64,000 nucleotides of DNA from Paraburkholderia susongensis (GTDB lineage Bacteria > Pseudomonadota > Gammaproteobacteria > Burkholderiales > Burkholderiaceae): NCBI RefSeq assembly GCF_900177725.1, contig NZ_FXAT01000002.1, forward strand, positions 372,001 to 436,000, in the 5' to 3' direction. Positions 35,045 through 44,340 of the stretch are shown in pieces. The position numbers and the translations under genes were made by a program. Each line of letters starts with the position of its first letter. Position 1 is the stretch's first letter. The notes below the pieces were generated by a model. The model saw nothing but the letters and a program-made list of their open reading frames with translations, searched no databases and had not been told where the DNA came from.

Positions 35045-35737
35045 TCAGTCACCGGTTTGCAGGTTGCTGACACCGCCGACCGCGTGGCTGCCGGTAGCAG
35101 GCGACGGCGCTACCGCACCGGTGGCTGCGCCATTTGCCGCGGGCTGCGCCGCGGGAGCCGGCTGCGGCGCTCCCGTATTGGCCGCGCGAGGCGCGCCGGC
35201 CGCCGGCACCGCTTGCCCTGCCGCCAGCGGCTTCAGATCGAACGGCTGCGGGTCGGAGTCGTCGACATTCATCCGGTCTCCTTCGAGCGCGCCGTCAGCG
35301 CCGAACTTGCCGACCCAGTTGCCGGTGATATGCGTGCCGTCGTTCGATTCCTCGACTTCGAGCGTATCGTCAACGCGGTCACCCGCGATCAGGATCACCT
35401 CGCCGGTATCGGTGTACTGATACTCGCCATGCACGCCGGACGGATCGTCGGTCTTCCGGCCGAGCCGCAGCACGATGGGACGCTTGCCGAGCGTGCCGGC
35501 GTAACGCGGAAACTTGGCGAACTCGGGGCTCGGTTTGAGCGGCAGCTGAATCGGCGGCGGCGCCGCCAGTTCCTTGACCGCATCGCTTTGCGCCCATGCC
35601 TGCGACGGCATCCACAGCGCCGCGCTCGCGCACAGCAGCGCGGCGACACTCGCCATCGCGCAAGCGCTCCGCCGCAGTGTGCGCATTGCAGTGCGCCCCG
35701 CCACGTGCACCGGCGTGCTCGATGGCAAACCCTTCAT
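35045..35737 (-). CDS. Exported hypothetical protein with Ala/Pro-rich C terminus
   Basis: The 230-residue protein has an ambiguous start: ATGs at 35764, 35755, 35737 and 35686 are in frame, and the last begins a textbook signal peptide (MRTLRRSACAMASVAALLCA, ending AQAWAQ-like). The core (residues about 65-150) is a beta-rich domain with IVLRLGRKTDDPSGVHGEYQ and GTHITGNWVGKFGADGALEG. The last 55 residues are Ala/Pro/Gly low-complexity. Function unknown; periplasmic location is inferred. Four degenerate 13-bp repeats lie upstream at 35771-35819. Confidence 0.65.
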   Translation of the reverse strand: MKGLPSSTPVHVAGRTAMRTLRRSACAMASVAALLCASAALWMPSQAWAQSDAVKELAAPPPIQLPLKPSPEFAKFPRYAGTLGKRPIVLRLGRKTDDPSGVHGEYQYTDTGEVILIAGDRVDDTLEVEESNDGTHITGNWVGKFGADGALEGDRMNVDDSDPQPFDLKPLAAGQAVPAAGAPRAANTGAPQPAPAAQPAANGAATGAVAPSPATGSHAVGGVSNLQTGD

Positions 35738-35770
35738 TACTTTCGATTCCCGCATCCCTTCCATCCTTGT

Positions 35771-35819
35771 TGCCTGATCCTGCCTGATACCTCTGCTTGA
35801 TACCACTGCCTGATACCTT
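35771..35819. repeat. Degenerate 13-bp tandem repeat
   Basis: Four units run head to tail: TGCCTGATCC, TGCCTGATACCTC, TGCTTGATACCAC and TGCCTGATACCTT. The first is short. They fill half of the 107-bp gap between bktB and the exported hypothetical gene. Confidence 0.7.
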
Positions 35820-35844
35820 GCCCGCACCGGCTTGCCGCCCGAGG

Positions 35845-37029
35845 TCAGATGCGCTCGAAGATCGCCGCGATTCCCTGCCCGCCACCGATGCACATCGTCA
35901 CGAGCGCATAACGTCCGCCGATGCGCTGCAACTCGTACAACGCCTTGACGGTAATCAGCGCGCCGGTCGCGCCGATCGGATGGCCGAGCGAAATGCCCGA
36001 GCCGTTCGGATTGACCCTGGCCGGATCGAAACCCAGCTCCTTGCTGACCGCGCAGGCCTGCGCGGCGAACGCTTCGTTGGCCTCGATCACGTCGAGATCG
36101 GCGACCGTCAGGCCCGCCCGCTCGAGCGCCTTGCGGCTCGCCGGCACCGGCCCAATGCCCATGTACGCCGGATCGACGCCCGCATGCGCGTACGACACGA
36201 GCCGCGCCAAGGGCTTCACGCCGCGCCGCTCGGCAACACTGCGCTCCATGAGCACGACCGCGGCGGCCGCGTCGTTGATGCCCGACGCGTTGCCGGCCGT
36301 CACCGTACCGTTTTCCTTCACGAACACCGGTTTCAGCTTCGCGAAGTCTTCGATCGATGCGTTCAGACGCGCGTGCTCGTCCGTGTCGAACACGACGTCG
36401 CCTTTCTTCGACGCAATCGTGATCGGCAGAATCTGTTCCTTGAAGTAGCCGCTCGTGATCGCGTGCGCCGCGCGGCGGTGCGATTCGAGCGCGAGCGCGT
36501 CCTGTGCCTCGCGCGAGATCTCGTATTTGCGCGCGACGTTCTCGGCGGTCACGCCCATATGGATCGACTGGAACGGATCGTTGAGCGCGCCGACCATCAT
36601 GTCGACGAGGCGCGCGTCGCCCATGCGCTGACCGAAGCGCGCGGCGGGCATCGAGTACGGCGCGCGGCTCATGTTTTCCGCGCCGCCGCCGATCGCGATG
36701 TCGGCGTCGCCGAGCAGCACGCTTTGCGCGGCCGAAACGATCGCCTGCAAGCCCGAGCCGCACAGGCGGTTCACGGTCAGCGCGGGCGTGTGCTGCGCGA
36801 CGCCGCCGTTGATAGCCGCCACGCGCGCCAGGTACATGTCCTTCGGCTCGGTATGCACGACGTTGCCGAACACGACGTGCCCGACCTCATCGCCCGACAC
36901 GCTCGCGCGCTCCAGCACCTCGCGCACGACACGCGCGCCGAGATCGGTCGGCGCGAAATCCTTGAGGCTGCCGCCGAATGTGCCGATTGCCGTGCGCACA
37001 CCGCTTACCACCACTACGTCCCGTTGCAT
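35845..37029 (-). CDS. bktB: Beta-ketothiolase BktB
   Basis: The 394-residue thiolase closely matches Ralstonia BktB (REVVVVSGVRTAIGTFGGSLKD-type start), which condenses acetyl-CoA with acetyl- or propionyl-CoA and supplies C4/C5 monomers for polyhydroxyalkanoates. Active residues are the nucleophilic Cys in VNRLCGSGLQA, His in GHPIGATGA and the second Cys in MCIGGGQG. The start at 37029 has GAGGAG seven bases upstream. The phaCAB cluster is about 7 kb away. Confidence 0.9.
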   Translation of the reverse strand: MQRDVVVVSGVRTAIGTFGGSLKDFAPTDLGARVVREVLERASVSGDEVGHVVFGNVVHTEPKDMYLARVAAINGGVAQHTPALTVNRLCGSGLQAIVSAAQSVLLGDADIAIGGGAENMSRAPYSMPAARFGQRMGDARLVDMMVGALNDPFQSIHMGVTAENVARKYEISREAQDALALESHRRAAHAITSGYFKEQILPITIASKKGDVVFDTDEHARLNASIEDFAKLKPVFVKENGTVTAGNASGINDAAAAVVLMERSVAERRGVKPLARLVSYAHAGVDPAYMGIGPVPASRKALERAGLTVADLDVIEANEAFAAQACAVSKELGFDPARVNPNGSGISLGHPIGATGALITVKALYELQRIGGRYALVTMCIGGGQGIAAIFERI

Positions 37030-37114
37030 CGCTCGCTCCTCTTCCAGTCTCTCAAGATGATCTTGCCCCGGCGAGCCGCGCAACGCGGCTCACGGTTCTC
37101 GTAACTTGTGACGC

Positions 37115-38077
37115 TCAGCCCGCCAGCAGCCGTTCGACTGTCTCGCGCAACGGAATCGGCGCGACCGCGCCATAGCCTTGCGTCGACAGTGCCGCGGCGA
37201 CGTTCGCGTAACGCGCGGCGGTAAAAGGATCATCGCCCGCGACGATGCGCGCGATGAACGCGCCGCCGAAGCAGTCGCCCGCGCCGGTCGCGTCGACGGC
37301 GTTGACGACGTGGCCCGGCACGACGCGCCGCTCGTTCGGCGTCGCGATATACGAGCCGTCCTTGCCGAGCTTCAGCGCGACCACGCCCGGCCCCTGCGAC
37401 CGCAGAAAATCGACGATCTCGTCGCGCCCGGTCAGTCCCGTGAGTTCGGTCACGTCGTCCCAGCTCGGCAGGCAGATGTCGGTCTGGCGGATCGCCTCGA
37501 GCATCACGGCGCGAGCCCGCGCGAGCGGCCACAGCTTCAGGCGCAGGTTCGTGTCGAAGCTCACGCGCACGCCGTTCGCGCGCGCATGCGCAATCGCTTC
37601 GAGCGCCGCGTCGCAGGCGCTCACGCTGATCGCGAGACTGATACCGGACAGATGGACGACCTTCGCCGCCGCAATCGCATCGCGCGGCAGATCGGCCGGC
37701 GCATAGCGGCTTGCCGCCGAGCCCGCGCGCAGATAGTCGAATGCGTGGCCGCTCGGGCCATGGGACACGAAATAGACGCCGGTCGGCGCCTGCTGATCGA
37801 CGTGCACGAACGACGTGTCGACCTGCTCGCGCTCCCACAGATCGACGAGCAAACGCCCGAAATGATCGGCGCCGACCGCCGACACGAAGCCGGTCCTCGC
37901 ACCCTGGCGCGCGGCCGCGATGCAGAAGTTCGACGTGTCGCCGCCGAAGCCCTGCAGGTAGTTCGGCTCGTTTTTCGCCGACTGATTGAATTCGATCATC
38001 GCCTCACCGAGCGCGAGAATCTCCGGCGTTCGAGCTTCAGGCCGTGCGGCCGCGTTCACTGTCGCGTTTGCTGTCAT
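37115..38077 (-). CDS. kdgK: PfkB-family sugar kinase, 2-dehydro-3-deoxygluconokinase type
   Basis: The 320-residue ribokinase-fold protein has the N-terminal GGDTSNFCIAAARQGAR signature and the C-terminal anion-hole/catalytic motif DATGAGDCFGGAF. LALGEAMIEFN and the FDYLRAGSAAS substrate segment fit KDG kinase (Entner-Doudoroff feeder), though fructokinase-like members cannot be excluded. The ATG at 38077 and a GTG at 38080 are both possible; GAGG precedes them within the end of rimO. It follows rimO immediately, so they are probably co-transcribed. Confidence 0.82.
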   Translation of the reverse strand: MTANATVNAAARPEARTPEILALGEAMIEFNQSAKNEPNYLQGFGGDTSNFCIAAARQGARTGFVSAVGADHFGRLLVDLWEREQVDTSFVHVDQQAPTGVYFVSHGPSGHAFDYLRAGSAASRYAPADLPRDAIAAAKVVHLSGISLAISVSACDAALEAIAHARANGVRVSFDTNLRLKLWPLARARAVMLEAIRQTDICLPSWDDVTELTGLTGRDEIVDFLRSQGPGVVALKLGKDGSYIATPNERRVVPGHVVNAVDATGAGDCFGGAFIARIVAGDDPFTAARYANVAAALSTQGYGAVAPIPLRETVERLLAG

Positions 38078-38080
38078 CAC

Positions 38081-39466
38081 TCAGACCTCGCCCCACAGAT
38101 CGTGGCCGTCCGCGCCGGTGATCTTCACCGACACGAAATCGCCAACCTTATAGCGCTTCGACGCTTTCGTCGCCGGCGCGACGTAGACGACGCCGTCGAT
38201 CTCCGGCGCATCTGCCGCGGTGCGGCCGATGCCGCCGTCGTCGTTGATTTCGTCGACGAGCACCTTCAGCGTCTTGCCGACCTTCTTCGCGATGCGTTTC
38301 GCCGACACCTGCTCGGCCACTTCCATGAAGCGCGCGCGGCGTTCTTCACGCACTTCGTCCGGCAGCGCGCCGTCGAGCTCGTTGGCGCTCGCGCCTTCGA
38401 CCGGCGAGTACGCGAAACAGCCGACCCGATCGAGCTCCGCCTCGCGGATGAAATCGAGCAGCGTCTCGAACTGCTCTTCGGTCTCGCCGGGGAAGCCCGC
38501 GATGAACGTGCTGCGGATCGTCAGATCCGGGCAGATCTCGCGCCATGCCTTGACGCGCTCCATGACCTTTTCGGCATTGGCCGGACGCTTCATGCGCTTC
38601 AGCACTTCGGGATGCGCGTGCTGGAACGGTACGTCGAGGTACGGCAGCACATGGCCCTTGTACGGACCCTCGGCCATCATCGGAATCACTTCGTCGACGC
38701 TCGGATACGGATACACGTAATGCAGACGCACCCACGCGCCATATTGCGCGGCGAGTTCGCCGAGCGCGCCGACGAGGTCGGTCATGCGCGTCTTGATCGG
38801 TTTGCCGTTCCAGAAGCCGGTGCGGTATTTGACGTCGACGCCGTAGGCGCTCGTGTCCTGCGAGATGACGAGCAGTTCCTTGACGCCGGATTTGAAGAGG
38901 TTTTCCGCTTCGAGCATGACCTCGGCGACCGGGCGCGAGACGAGATCGCCGCGCATCGACGGGATGATGCAGAACGTGCAGCGGTGGTTGCAGCCTTCGG
39001 AAATTTTCAGATACGCGTAGTGGCGCGGCGTGAGCTTCACGCCCGCGGCCGGCACGAGATCGACGAACGGATCGTGCGGCTTCGGCAGATGATTGTGCAC
39101 CGCCTGCATCACTTCGCCGACCGCGTGCGGGCCGGTCACGGCGAGCACCTTCGGATGCACTTCCTCGATCAGCCCCGAGCCGCTCGCGCTTTTCTTCGCA
39201 CCGAGGCAGCCCGTTACGATCACCTTGCCGTTTTCGCTGAGCGCCTCACCGATCGCGTCGAGACTTTCCTGCACCGCTTCGTCGATGAAGCCGCAGGTGT
39301 TGACGACCACGAGGTCCGCGCCGTCGTAAGTGCCGGAGATTTCGTAACCCTCGGCGCGCAGTTGGGTGATGATTTGCTCGGAGTCGACTAGGGCTTTTGG
39401 GCAGCCGAGGGAAACGAAGCCCACGCGAGGTGCTTCGGACGGGTTGACGCTGTGCAGCTTGGACAT
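38081..39466 (-). CDS. rimO: Ribosomal protein S12 methylthiotransferase RimO
   Basis: RimO methylthiolates Asp88 of ribosomal protein S12. The 461-residue protein has the N-terminal methylthiotransferase domain ([37 protein letters not shown], three cluster cysteines), the radical-SAM motif CNHRCTFC in the middle, and a C-terminal TRAM domain (KTLKVLVDE to [16 protein letters not shown]). The frame extends to 39790, but the start at 39466 gives family length. Upstream codons include a 7-bp tandem repeat and are not protein-like. Confidence 0.96.
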   Translation of the reverse strand: MSKLHSVNPSEAPRVGFVSLGCPKALVDSEQIITQLRAEGYEISGTYDGADLVVVNTCGFIDEAVQESLDAIGEALSENGKVIVTGCLGAKKSASGSGLIEEVHPKVLAVTGPHAVGEVMQAVHNHLPKPHDPFVDLVPAAGVKLTPRHYAYLKISEGCNHRCTFCIIPSMRGDLVSRPVAEVMLEAENLFKSGVKELLVISQDTSAYGVDVKYRTGFWNGKPIKTRMTDLVGALGELAAQYGAWVRLHYVYPYPSVDEVIPMMAEGPYKGHVLPYLDVPFQHAHPEVLKRMKRPANAEKVMERVKAWREICPDLTIRSTFIAGFPGETEEQFETLLDFIREAELDRVGCFAYSPVEGASANELDGALPDEVREERRARFMEVAEQVSAKRIAKKVGKTLKVLVDEINDDGGIGRTAADAPEIDGVVYVAPATKASKRYKVGDFVSVKITGADGHDLWGEV

Positions 39467-39927
39467 GTGCGGGGAATCTTGGAATGGCAGCAAAGTCGAG
39501 AGTTTACAGCTATTTGCGGTTCTCCGACCCAAAATAGGCGTCGGGTGGCAGCGCCAAGCCGAGCATGGCTCGATTGGCCTTGTGCTCATTACCGCCCGTC
39601 GCGGAAACGCCCGATTCCTCCATATCGACCGGCGTGCGGCGTGCGGCGTGCGGCGTGCGGCCGAAGATCTTACGATTTCCATGGCTGCTGCGGGCGGCAT
39701 CCCTCCTCCACCTGCAACGTAATGCGCATTTGCCGAACCAGCTGACCGCTTTCGTTGACAGTTTTCCACGATGTTGCAAAGTACCGTCACTCGTAGCGCT
39801 GCGCGTTCTTGTGCCTGCCAACGAGTACCGCAGCATTCGCGGCGGTTTCAGGGGTTCATTCTTTTGTCATACGAGATCCGCGCCATGATAGGTTTGCCGA
39901 CTGATCTGACATGTACATGAAAGACAG
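39467..39927. other. Gene-free stretch between rimO and the toxin-like gene
   Basis: No gene is supported in these 461 bases. It contains four perfect GTGCGGC heptamers at 39634-39661, and a TTGACA hexamer at 39755-39760 with a weak AAAGTA 17 bases later that could drive the plus-strand gene at 39928. The right half is less GC-rich than the left. Confidence 0.5.
39634..39661. repeat. Perfect 7-bp tandem repeat (GTGCGGC x4)
   Basis: Four consecutive exact copies of GTGCGGC sit about 170 bases upstream of the rimO start. The period is not a multiple of three, and no gene is affected. Confidence 0.85.
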
Positions 39928-40681
39928 ATGGCGATCGATTTCAAAGTCGGGGCCCACCGGAACTGCACGCTCCACACGCGGCAGGAATATCGCGGCAACC
40001 CTTTTAGCGACGAGGCGCGCGCTGGCCGCCGGCTCATTACCTCGGCAAGCGCATGGGAGCTTACACACGACACGCGCCAGCTAGCGCGGCTCGTCGGGTT
40101 CATGCGCAATGCGAGCGGCGGCGCAATTGCGATAGGCGCGGCGCCGGATCAACTCGCCCGAGTGCTACGGGCCGCCGTCGAGCGCGGCGATGTGATTGCC
40201 GTCGCGCCGGAGCCGCGCACCTCGGACGAGTTGATCCGGCGCCGCGCCTATCGAACAGCAGATCAGGCCGTACTATGCAACCGTCACGCCGTCGCAGGCA
40301 TTCCGGCGCACACCGCCCGTGGCGCGTGCCGCGCGCTCTTTCGAGCGTCCCAAATTGCCACGGCTACCCGCCGAGGATGGCCTCGCGATCTGGTTCGCCC
40401 GTCCTGGCGACGTGCTGCCCGATGGAACCATCGCCACACCGGTATCGACACCGCTCGGCGATGCGCAGGCGTTTGAATACACTCCCGACGCAGTAAGCGA
40501 CGAGGTGCAGGATCTGGCCGCGCGTGGCGTGAGTGAACTGGATGAGGCAAACTGTTTTGCCGGATACGAATTCGACTTGGAGCAATGCAACTTCGTACGA
40601 GCGATGACCCAAGACCCCCGTGCTTATGCCATGTGCAAACAGACGGCATTTCAAAATTACCAGAGATGCAGAGGTTTCTGA
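39928..40681 (+). pseudogene. Polymorphic-toxin-like protein, frameshifted
   Basis: The 5' part (39928 to about 40240, frame 1) encodes FKVGAHRNCTLHTRQEYRGNPFSDEARAG and VGFMRNASGGAIAIGAAP. The 3' part, open in frame 2 from 40235, encodes RPYYATVTPSQAFRRTPP, LPRLPAEDGLAIWFARPGDV, LPDGTIATPVSTPLGDAQAF and a C-terminal four-cysteine helix pair (CFAGYEFDLEQC, then MCKQTAFQNYQRC). Together they look like one protein of about 250 residues, as in Burkholderia secreted or T6SS-linked polymorphic effectors, broken by a +1 shift near 40235-40262. Frame 1 runs on nonsensically to 40476. The 3' part could also be translated alone from GTG 40319. The next gene starts 1 base after its stop, so the pair is coupled. 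Toxin assignment is inference. Confidence 0.5.
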
Positions 40682-40682
40682 G

Positions 40683-40988
40683 ATGACAAAGCGCCAGCGT
40701 GCCACCGTGATTTTTTACAACGAGGATGCTCAGGAGATACAGGTATGCACCGTGTCGCGAGACGAAGTCGAGGGGGCAATAGTTCGGCAGATCGCGCGAG
40801 GAATGGCAATGACTGTGCCACTGGGTTCTCACGATTGCAGCACGCCGATCACAGACGAAACCTTGCGTCAGATCGGTGGTATGGCGGTGCTCAACCAGGC
40901 TTCTGTCCATCCCGAATTGCGTGATCGTCTACAGATTACGCTGCACCACCCCGTTGACTGGACACCAGCCAAACCGCCCACGGAGTAA
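40683..40988 (+). CDS. Small partner protein of the toxin-like gene (possible immunity/adaptor)
   Basis: The 101-residue soluble protein begins MTKRQRATVIFYNEDAQEIQVCTVSRDE and ends ELRDRLQITLHHPVDW. It has no signal peptide or membrane segment. The ATG lies one base after the upstream stop, with GAGG nearby, so translation is coupled to the toxin-like 3' frame. Small acidic-to-neutral partners in this position are typical of immunity or adaptor proteins in polymorphic-toxin loci. No family is recognised with certainty, so the role rests on context. Confidence 0.6.
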   Translation: MTKRQRATVIFYNEDAQEIQVCTVSRDEVEGAIVRQIARGMAMTVPLGSHDCSTPITDETLRQIGGMAVLNQASVHPELRDRLQITLHHPVDWTPAKPPTE

Positions 40989-41207
40989 TTGCGAACAGCG
41001 TCGCATGTCAGGCTTGCAAGGGTCATCAATGATCGAGCGGCTGAATGCAGCACTTGTTGTTCCATGGCGTCTTGAGGCCATTCCCGGCAGAGAACTTACC
41101 GAGAACGTAGCCAATCGCCTCGGGTTCAGAATCGCACGAAGCACCGCCGCATTTCCGGAGCCTCTTTCGATGCAGACCACCGGGACAGCCAGAGTATCCG
41201 CGCACTA

Positions 41208-42209
41208 TCACGCACAATCATCGGCCGTTTCGTATTCAGGCACCGTCGTCGCTCCTTCACACTCCAACGCCTGCCCGATCGCCACGAAAATCTCGCGCGT
41301 ATCCTGCACACGCCGGATCGCCGCATGCAATTCGGCGGCTTGCGGCCAGGTCCGCTGCAGATAGCTGAGCCATTTCTTGACGCGGCCATGCTCCTGGCTC
41401 AGCGTACCGCGCGCCTGCAGCTTCGTCAGATAATCGGCGATCGCGCGCAACACGTCCCGCCACTCCCCGGCCGATGGAGACGGATCCATCCGTCCGCGGA
41501 TCCGCTGCGCGAGGAACGGATCCGATACGGCGCCGCGCCCGATCATTACGTCCGCGCATCCGCTGACCGCCCGGCATCGCTCCCAGTCCGCCACGCTCCA
41601 GACTTCGCCGTTCGCGATGACGGGCACGTCGACGGCGTCATCAATACGCGCGATCCATTCCCAGTGCGCGGGCGGCCGGTAGCCGTCGTCGCGTGTCCTC
41701 GCGTGCACGACGAGCGACGCCGCCCCGCCCTCCGCGAGCGCCTGCGCGCACTCGATCGCCTGCGACGTATCGGAAACACCGAGGCGCATCTTTGCAGTCA
41801 CGGCGATATCGGCCGGCACCGCCGCGCGCACCGCCGACACGATCCGGCTCAACTGCCGCGGATCCGTCAGCAGCATCGCACCGCCGCCATGCCGATTGAC
41901 GACCTTGGCGGGACAACCGAAGTTCAGATCGATGCCATACGGCGAGAACGTCGCCGCGTGCGCGGCATTGCGCGCCATCCATTCGGGATCGCTGCCGAGT
42001 AACTGGATCACCATCGGCGTGCCGCTCGCGGTCACGCTCGCGTGCAGAATTTCGGGCGCCTCACGTTCGTAGACGCGCGTGGGCAGCAGCGTACCCGTCA
42101 CGCGGATGAATTCGGACACACAGCCGTCGAAACCACCGGTGCTGGTCAGCACGTCGCGCAGCACATAGTCGGCAAGCCCCTCCATCGGGGCGAGAAACAG
42201 CCGGCTCAT
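41208..42209 (-). CDS. dusC: tRNA-dihydrouridine(16) synthase DusC
   Basis: The 333-residue flavoenzyme reduces uridine in tRNA D loops. It has the family start LFLAPMEGLADYVLRDVL, the FMN/NADPH TIM barrel, the catalytic Cys in IDLNFGCPAKVVNRHGGG, KMRLGV, VHARTRDDGYRPPAHW (a DusC-like variant), IANGEVWS and MIGRGAVSDPFL. The start at 42209 has GAGG eight bases upstream; the longer frame to 42581 is unsupported. Confidence 0.9.
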   Translation of the reverse strand: MSRLFLAPMEGLADYVLRDVLTSTGGFDGCVSEFIRVTGTLLPTRVYEREAPEILHASVTASGTPMVIQLLGSDPEWMARNAAHAATFSPYGIDLNFGCPAKVVNRHGGGAMLLTDPRQLSRIVSAVRAAVPADIAVTAKMRLGVSDTSQAIECAQALAEGGAASLVVHARTRDDGYRPPAHWEWIARIDDAVDVPVIANGEVWSVADWERCRAVSGCADVMIGRGAVSDPFLAQRIRGRMDPSPSAGEWRDVLRAIADYLTKLQARGTLSQEHGRVKKWLSYLQRTWPQAAELHAAIRRVQDTREIFVAIGQALECEGATTVPEYETADDCA

Positions 42210-42857
42210 GACGCAGCCTCGACGAAGCGTGAAGCGATTGAAGCAGATCGATGCGGCTTTCGAAAAGGCATCGACGCGAAGAGGGAAGCGGTCTGAAACA
42301 CAGGGACGGGTCCGGCGAAAAGCAATGGCAACGGTGAGGGCGCGGGTCGTGCGGGAGAATGACGAATCAAACCCGGGTGGATAACGCGAAACTCGTGACG
42401 CAAACGAACTATGCGGCGGGAACAGCGGAAGTTCGAACTGCGAGCGACGATGCACGAACAGGCGCCCATGCAAGTGCACAAATGGCGCACAGCGCGCCCC
42501 GCTCCGCCGCCAGAATTTCCCGCGCACGCTAATCGGTGATTGTACCGCGCCGACTACTGTGCCCCCGCGCAAGGCACACAAGGAAGCCAGTCCTGAGGCT
42601 GGCGGATCCGAAGCCAGGCTCGTAGAACAATCCGGTCAACCGGTGATCGACGCGCGCCCCACCTGGCCGCAGTCCCCCGCAACCACGCGCGGCACCGCGC
42701 AACCGGCCATCCGGCCTCCCGCCGCTGCGTTCACAGCGAGCACCGCACGCAAGCCCCGCGTGAAGCCACGTGTGAAGGCATTCCTGCAGCCATTCCCGCG
42801 AGTCCCTGCAATGATGCAGCCCCGCTTACGCCGTGAATTCCGCCTTGACTTGCGCCA
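42210..42857. other. 648-bp stretch without a recognisable gene
   Basis: Open frames here, such as one on the plus strand from 42559, are Pro/Arg/Ala-rich and resemble no family, and several overlap phaR in antisense. No tRNA, terminator or repeat array stands out. It is the longest apparently non-coding stretch in the window and lies between dusC and the end of phaR. Confidence 0.5.
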
Positions 42858-43466
42858 TCACTTCTTCTCCGGCTCCGGATTGCCTTGCGGCGTAGCAGGC
42901 GTGCTGCTCGCATTGACCCCGCTACCGGGCGTGAACGGGAAAGTCGCGAACATCGTTTTCGCCTGATTCTGCATCTGCTCCTGCATCTGCACGAACATGT
43001 TCTTCGATTGCTCGATATAGCTGGTCATCATGCCCTGCATCATCGGCGCCTGCATGTTCATGAATTGCGACCAGACTTCAGGGTTCATCGCCTTGCCTTC
43101 ATAGAGATTCTTCGACTGGTCGGCGAGCTTCGCCTGAATGTCGATGAAGGCCTGGATGTTCTTTTCCAGATACGTGCCCATCATGCCCTGCATCGCATGA
43201 CCGTAGAAACGGATGATCTGCGACAGCATCGACGACGAGAACATCGGCAAGCCGCCGCTTTCCTCTTCGAGAATGATCTGCAGCAGGATGGCGCGCGTGA
43301 GGTCCTCGTTGCTCTTGGCATCGATAACCTTGAAATCCTCCTGATCGAGCACGAGCTGTTTGACATCAGTGAGCGTGATGTACGTGCTCGTCTCGGTATC
43401 GTAGAGCCGACGATTCGGATATTTCTTTATCAGTCGTTCGGCCGTTTTCTTTGTAGTAGTAGTCAT
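42858..43466 (-). CDS. phaR: Polyhydroxyalkanoate synthesis repressor PhaR
   Basis: PhaR represses phasin and its own gene and binds PHB granules. The 202-residue protein has the N-terminal PHB/PHA accumulation-regulator DNA-binding domain (RLIKKYPNRRLYDTETSTYITL, VIDAKSNEDLTR, ILLQIILEEE), then a granule-binding, Met/Gln-rich helical region (MGTYLEKNIQAF, MNMQAPMMQGMMTSYIEQSK). The tail is Pro/Glu. It is the fourth gene of the minus-strand phaC-A-B-R series, 133 bp after phaB. Confidence 0.95.
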   Translation of the reverse strand: MTTTTKKTAERLIKKYPNRRLYDTETSTYITLTDVKQLVLDQEDFKVIDAKSNEDLTRAILLQIILEEESGGLPMFSSSMLSQIIRFYGHAMQGMMGTYLEKNIQAFIDIQAKLADQSKNLYEGKAMNPEVWSQFMNMQAPMMQGMMTSYIEQSKNMFVQMQEQMQNQAKTMFATFPFTPGSGVNASSTPATPQGNPEPEKK

Positions 43467-43599
43467 GTAACGCCTTTAAGCTCGAGTTAAACGCGGAAAC
43501 GGCGTTCCGCCTGCGCAATCGGATCATCATTGCACAGACGGAACGCCGGCGGAACCCTCTGAGCCAAAGCGCGCAGCCTTGTGAGCGCGCGCCGGTGGC

Positions 43600-44340
43600 T
43601 CAACCCATATGCAAACCGCCGTTGAGCGAAAAATCGGCGCCCGTGGCGAAACCCGATTCTTCCGACGCGAGCCACGCCACGATCGAACCGATTTCGCCCG
43701 GCTGACCGAGACGGCGCACCGGAATCGTCGCCACGATCTTTTCAAGCACGTCCGGACGGATCGCCTTGACCATATCGGTGCCGATATAGCCCGGCGACAC
43801 GGTGTTGACCGTCACGCCCTTGGTCGCCACTTCCTGCGCGAGCGACATCGTGAAGCCGTGAATGCCGGCCTTCGCCGTCGAATAGTTGGTCTGACCGAAC
43901 TGGCCCTTCTGGCCGTTCACCGACGAAATATTGATCACGCGGCCAAAACCACGCTCGACCATGCCGTCGATCACCTGCTTGGTGACGTTGAAGAGGCTCG
44001 TCAGGTTGGTGTCGATCACCGCCGTCCAGTCTTCGTGCGTCATCTTGCGGAACACGACGTCGCGCGTGATGCCGGCGTTGTTGACCAGCACGTCGATCTC
44101 GCCGACCTCGGCCTTGACCTTGTCGAACGCGGCCTTGGTCGATTCCCAGTCGCCGACGTTGCCTTCGGACGCGACGAAATCGAAGCCAAGCGCCTTCTGC
44201 TCGTCGAGCCACTTCACACGGCGCGGCGAATTCGGGCCGCAGCCCGCGACCACCTTGTAGCCCTCTTTGTGCAGACGCTGGCAGATGCTCGTGCCAATGC
44301 CGCCCATGCCGCCCGTTACGTACGCAATTCGCTGTGTCAT
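43600..44340 (-). CDS. phaB: Acetoacetyl-CoA reductase PhaB
   Basis: PhaB makes (R)-3-hydroxybutyryl-CoA with NADPH. The 246-residue short-chain dehydrogenase begins MTQRIAYVTGGMGGIGTSICQRL, with the glycine cofactor loop. It has LVNNAGITRD, the catalytic Ser in INISSVNG and the YSTAK Tyr/Lys dyad, then NTVSPGYIGTDM. The start at 44340 gives family length; GGAG lies upstream. It lies between phaA and phaR. Confidence 0.96.
   Translation of the reverse strand: MTQRIAYVTGGMGGIGTSICQRLHKEGYKVVAGCGPNSPRRVKWLDEQKALGFDFVASEGNVGDWESTKAAFDKVKAEVGEIDVLVNNAGITRDVVFRKMTHEDWTAVIDTNLTSLFNVTKQVIDGMVERGFGRVINISSVNGQKGQFGQTNYSTAKAGIHGFTMSLAQEVATKGVTVNTVSPGYIGTDMVKAIRPDVLEKIVATIPVRRLGQPGEIGSIVAWLASEESGFATGADFSLNGGLHMG

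Noticed and set aside
35045..36763. A 572-codon minus-strand frame spanning the exported hypothetical gene and part of bktB
   Set aside because: The upstream two-thirds overlaps bktB in another frame and is Arg/Gly-rich nonsense; only the last 230 codons, with a signal peptide, are credible.
40876..41364. Plus-strand frame after the small partner gene
   Set aside because: It overlaps both the partner gene and the antisense of dusC and resembles no family, so no third member of the toxin-like module is claimed.
42559..42966. 135-codon plus-strand frame
   Set aside because: It overlaps the 3' end of phaR in antisense and is Pro/Arg-rich without a ribosome site.
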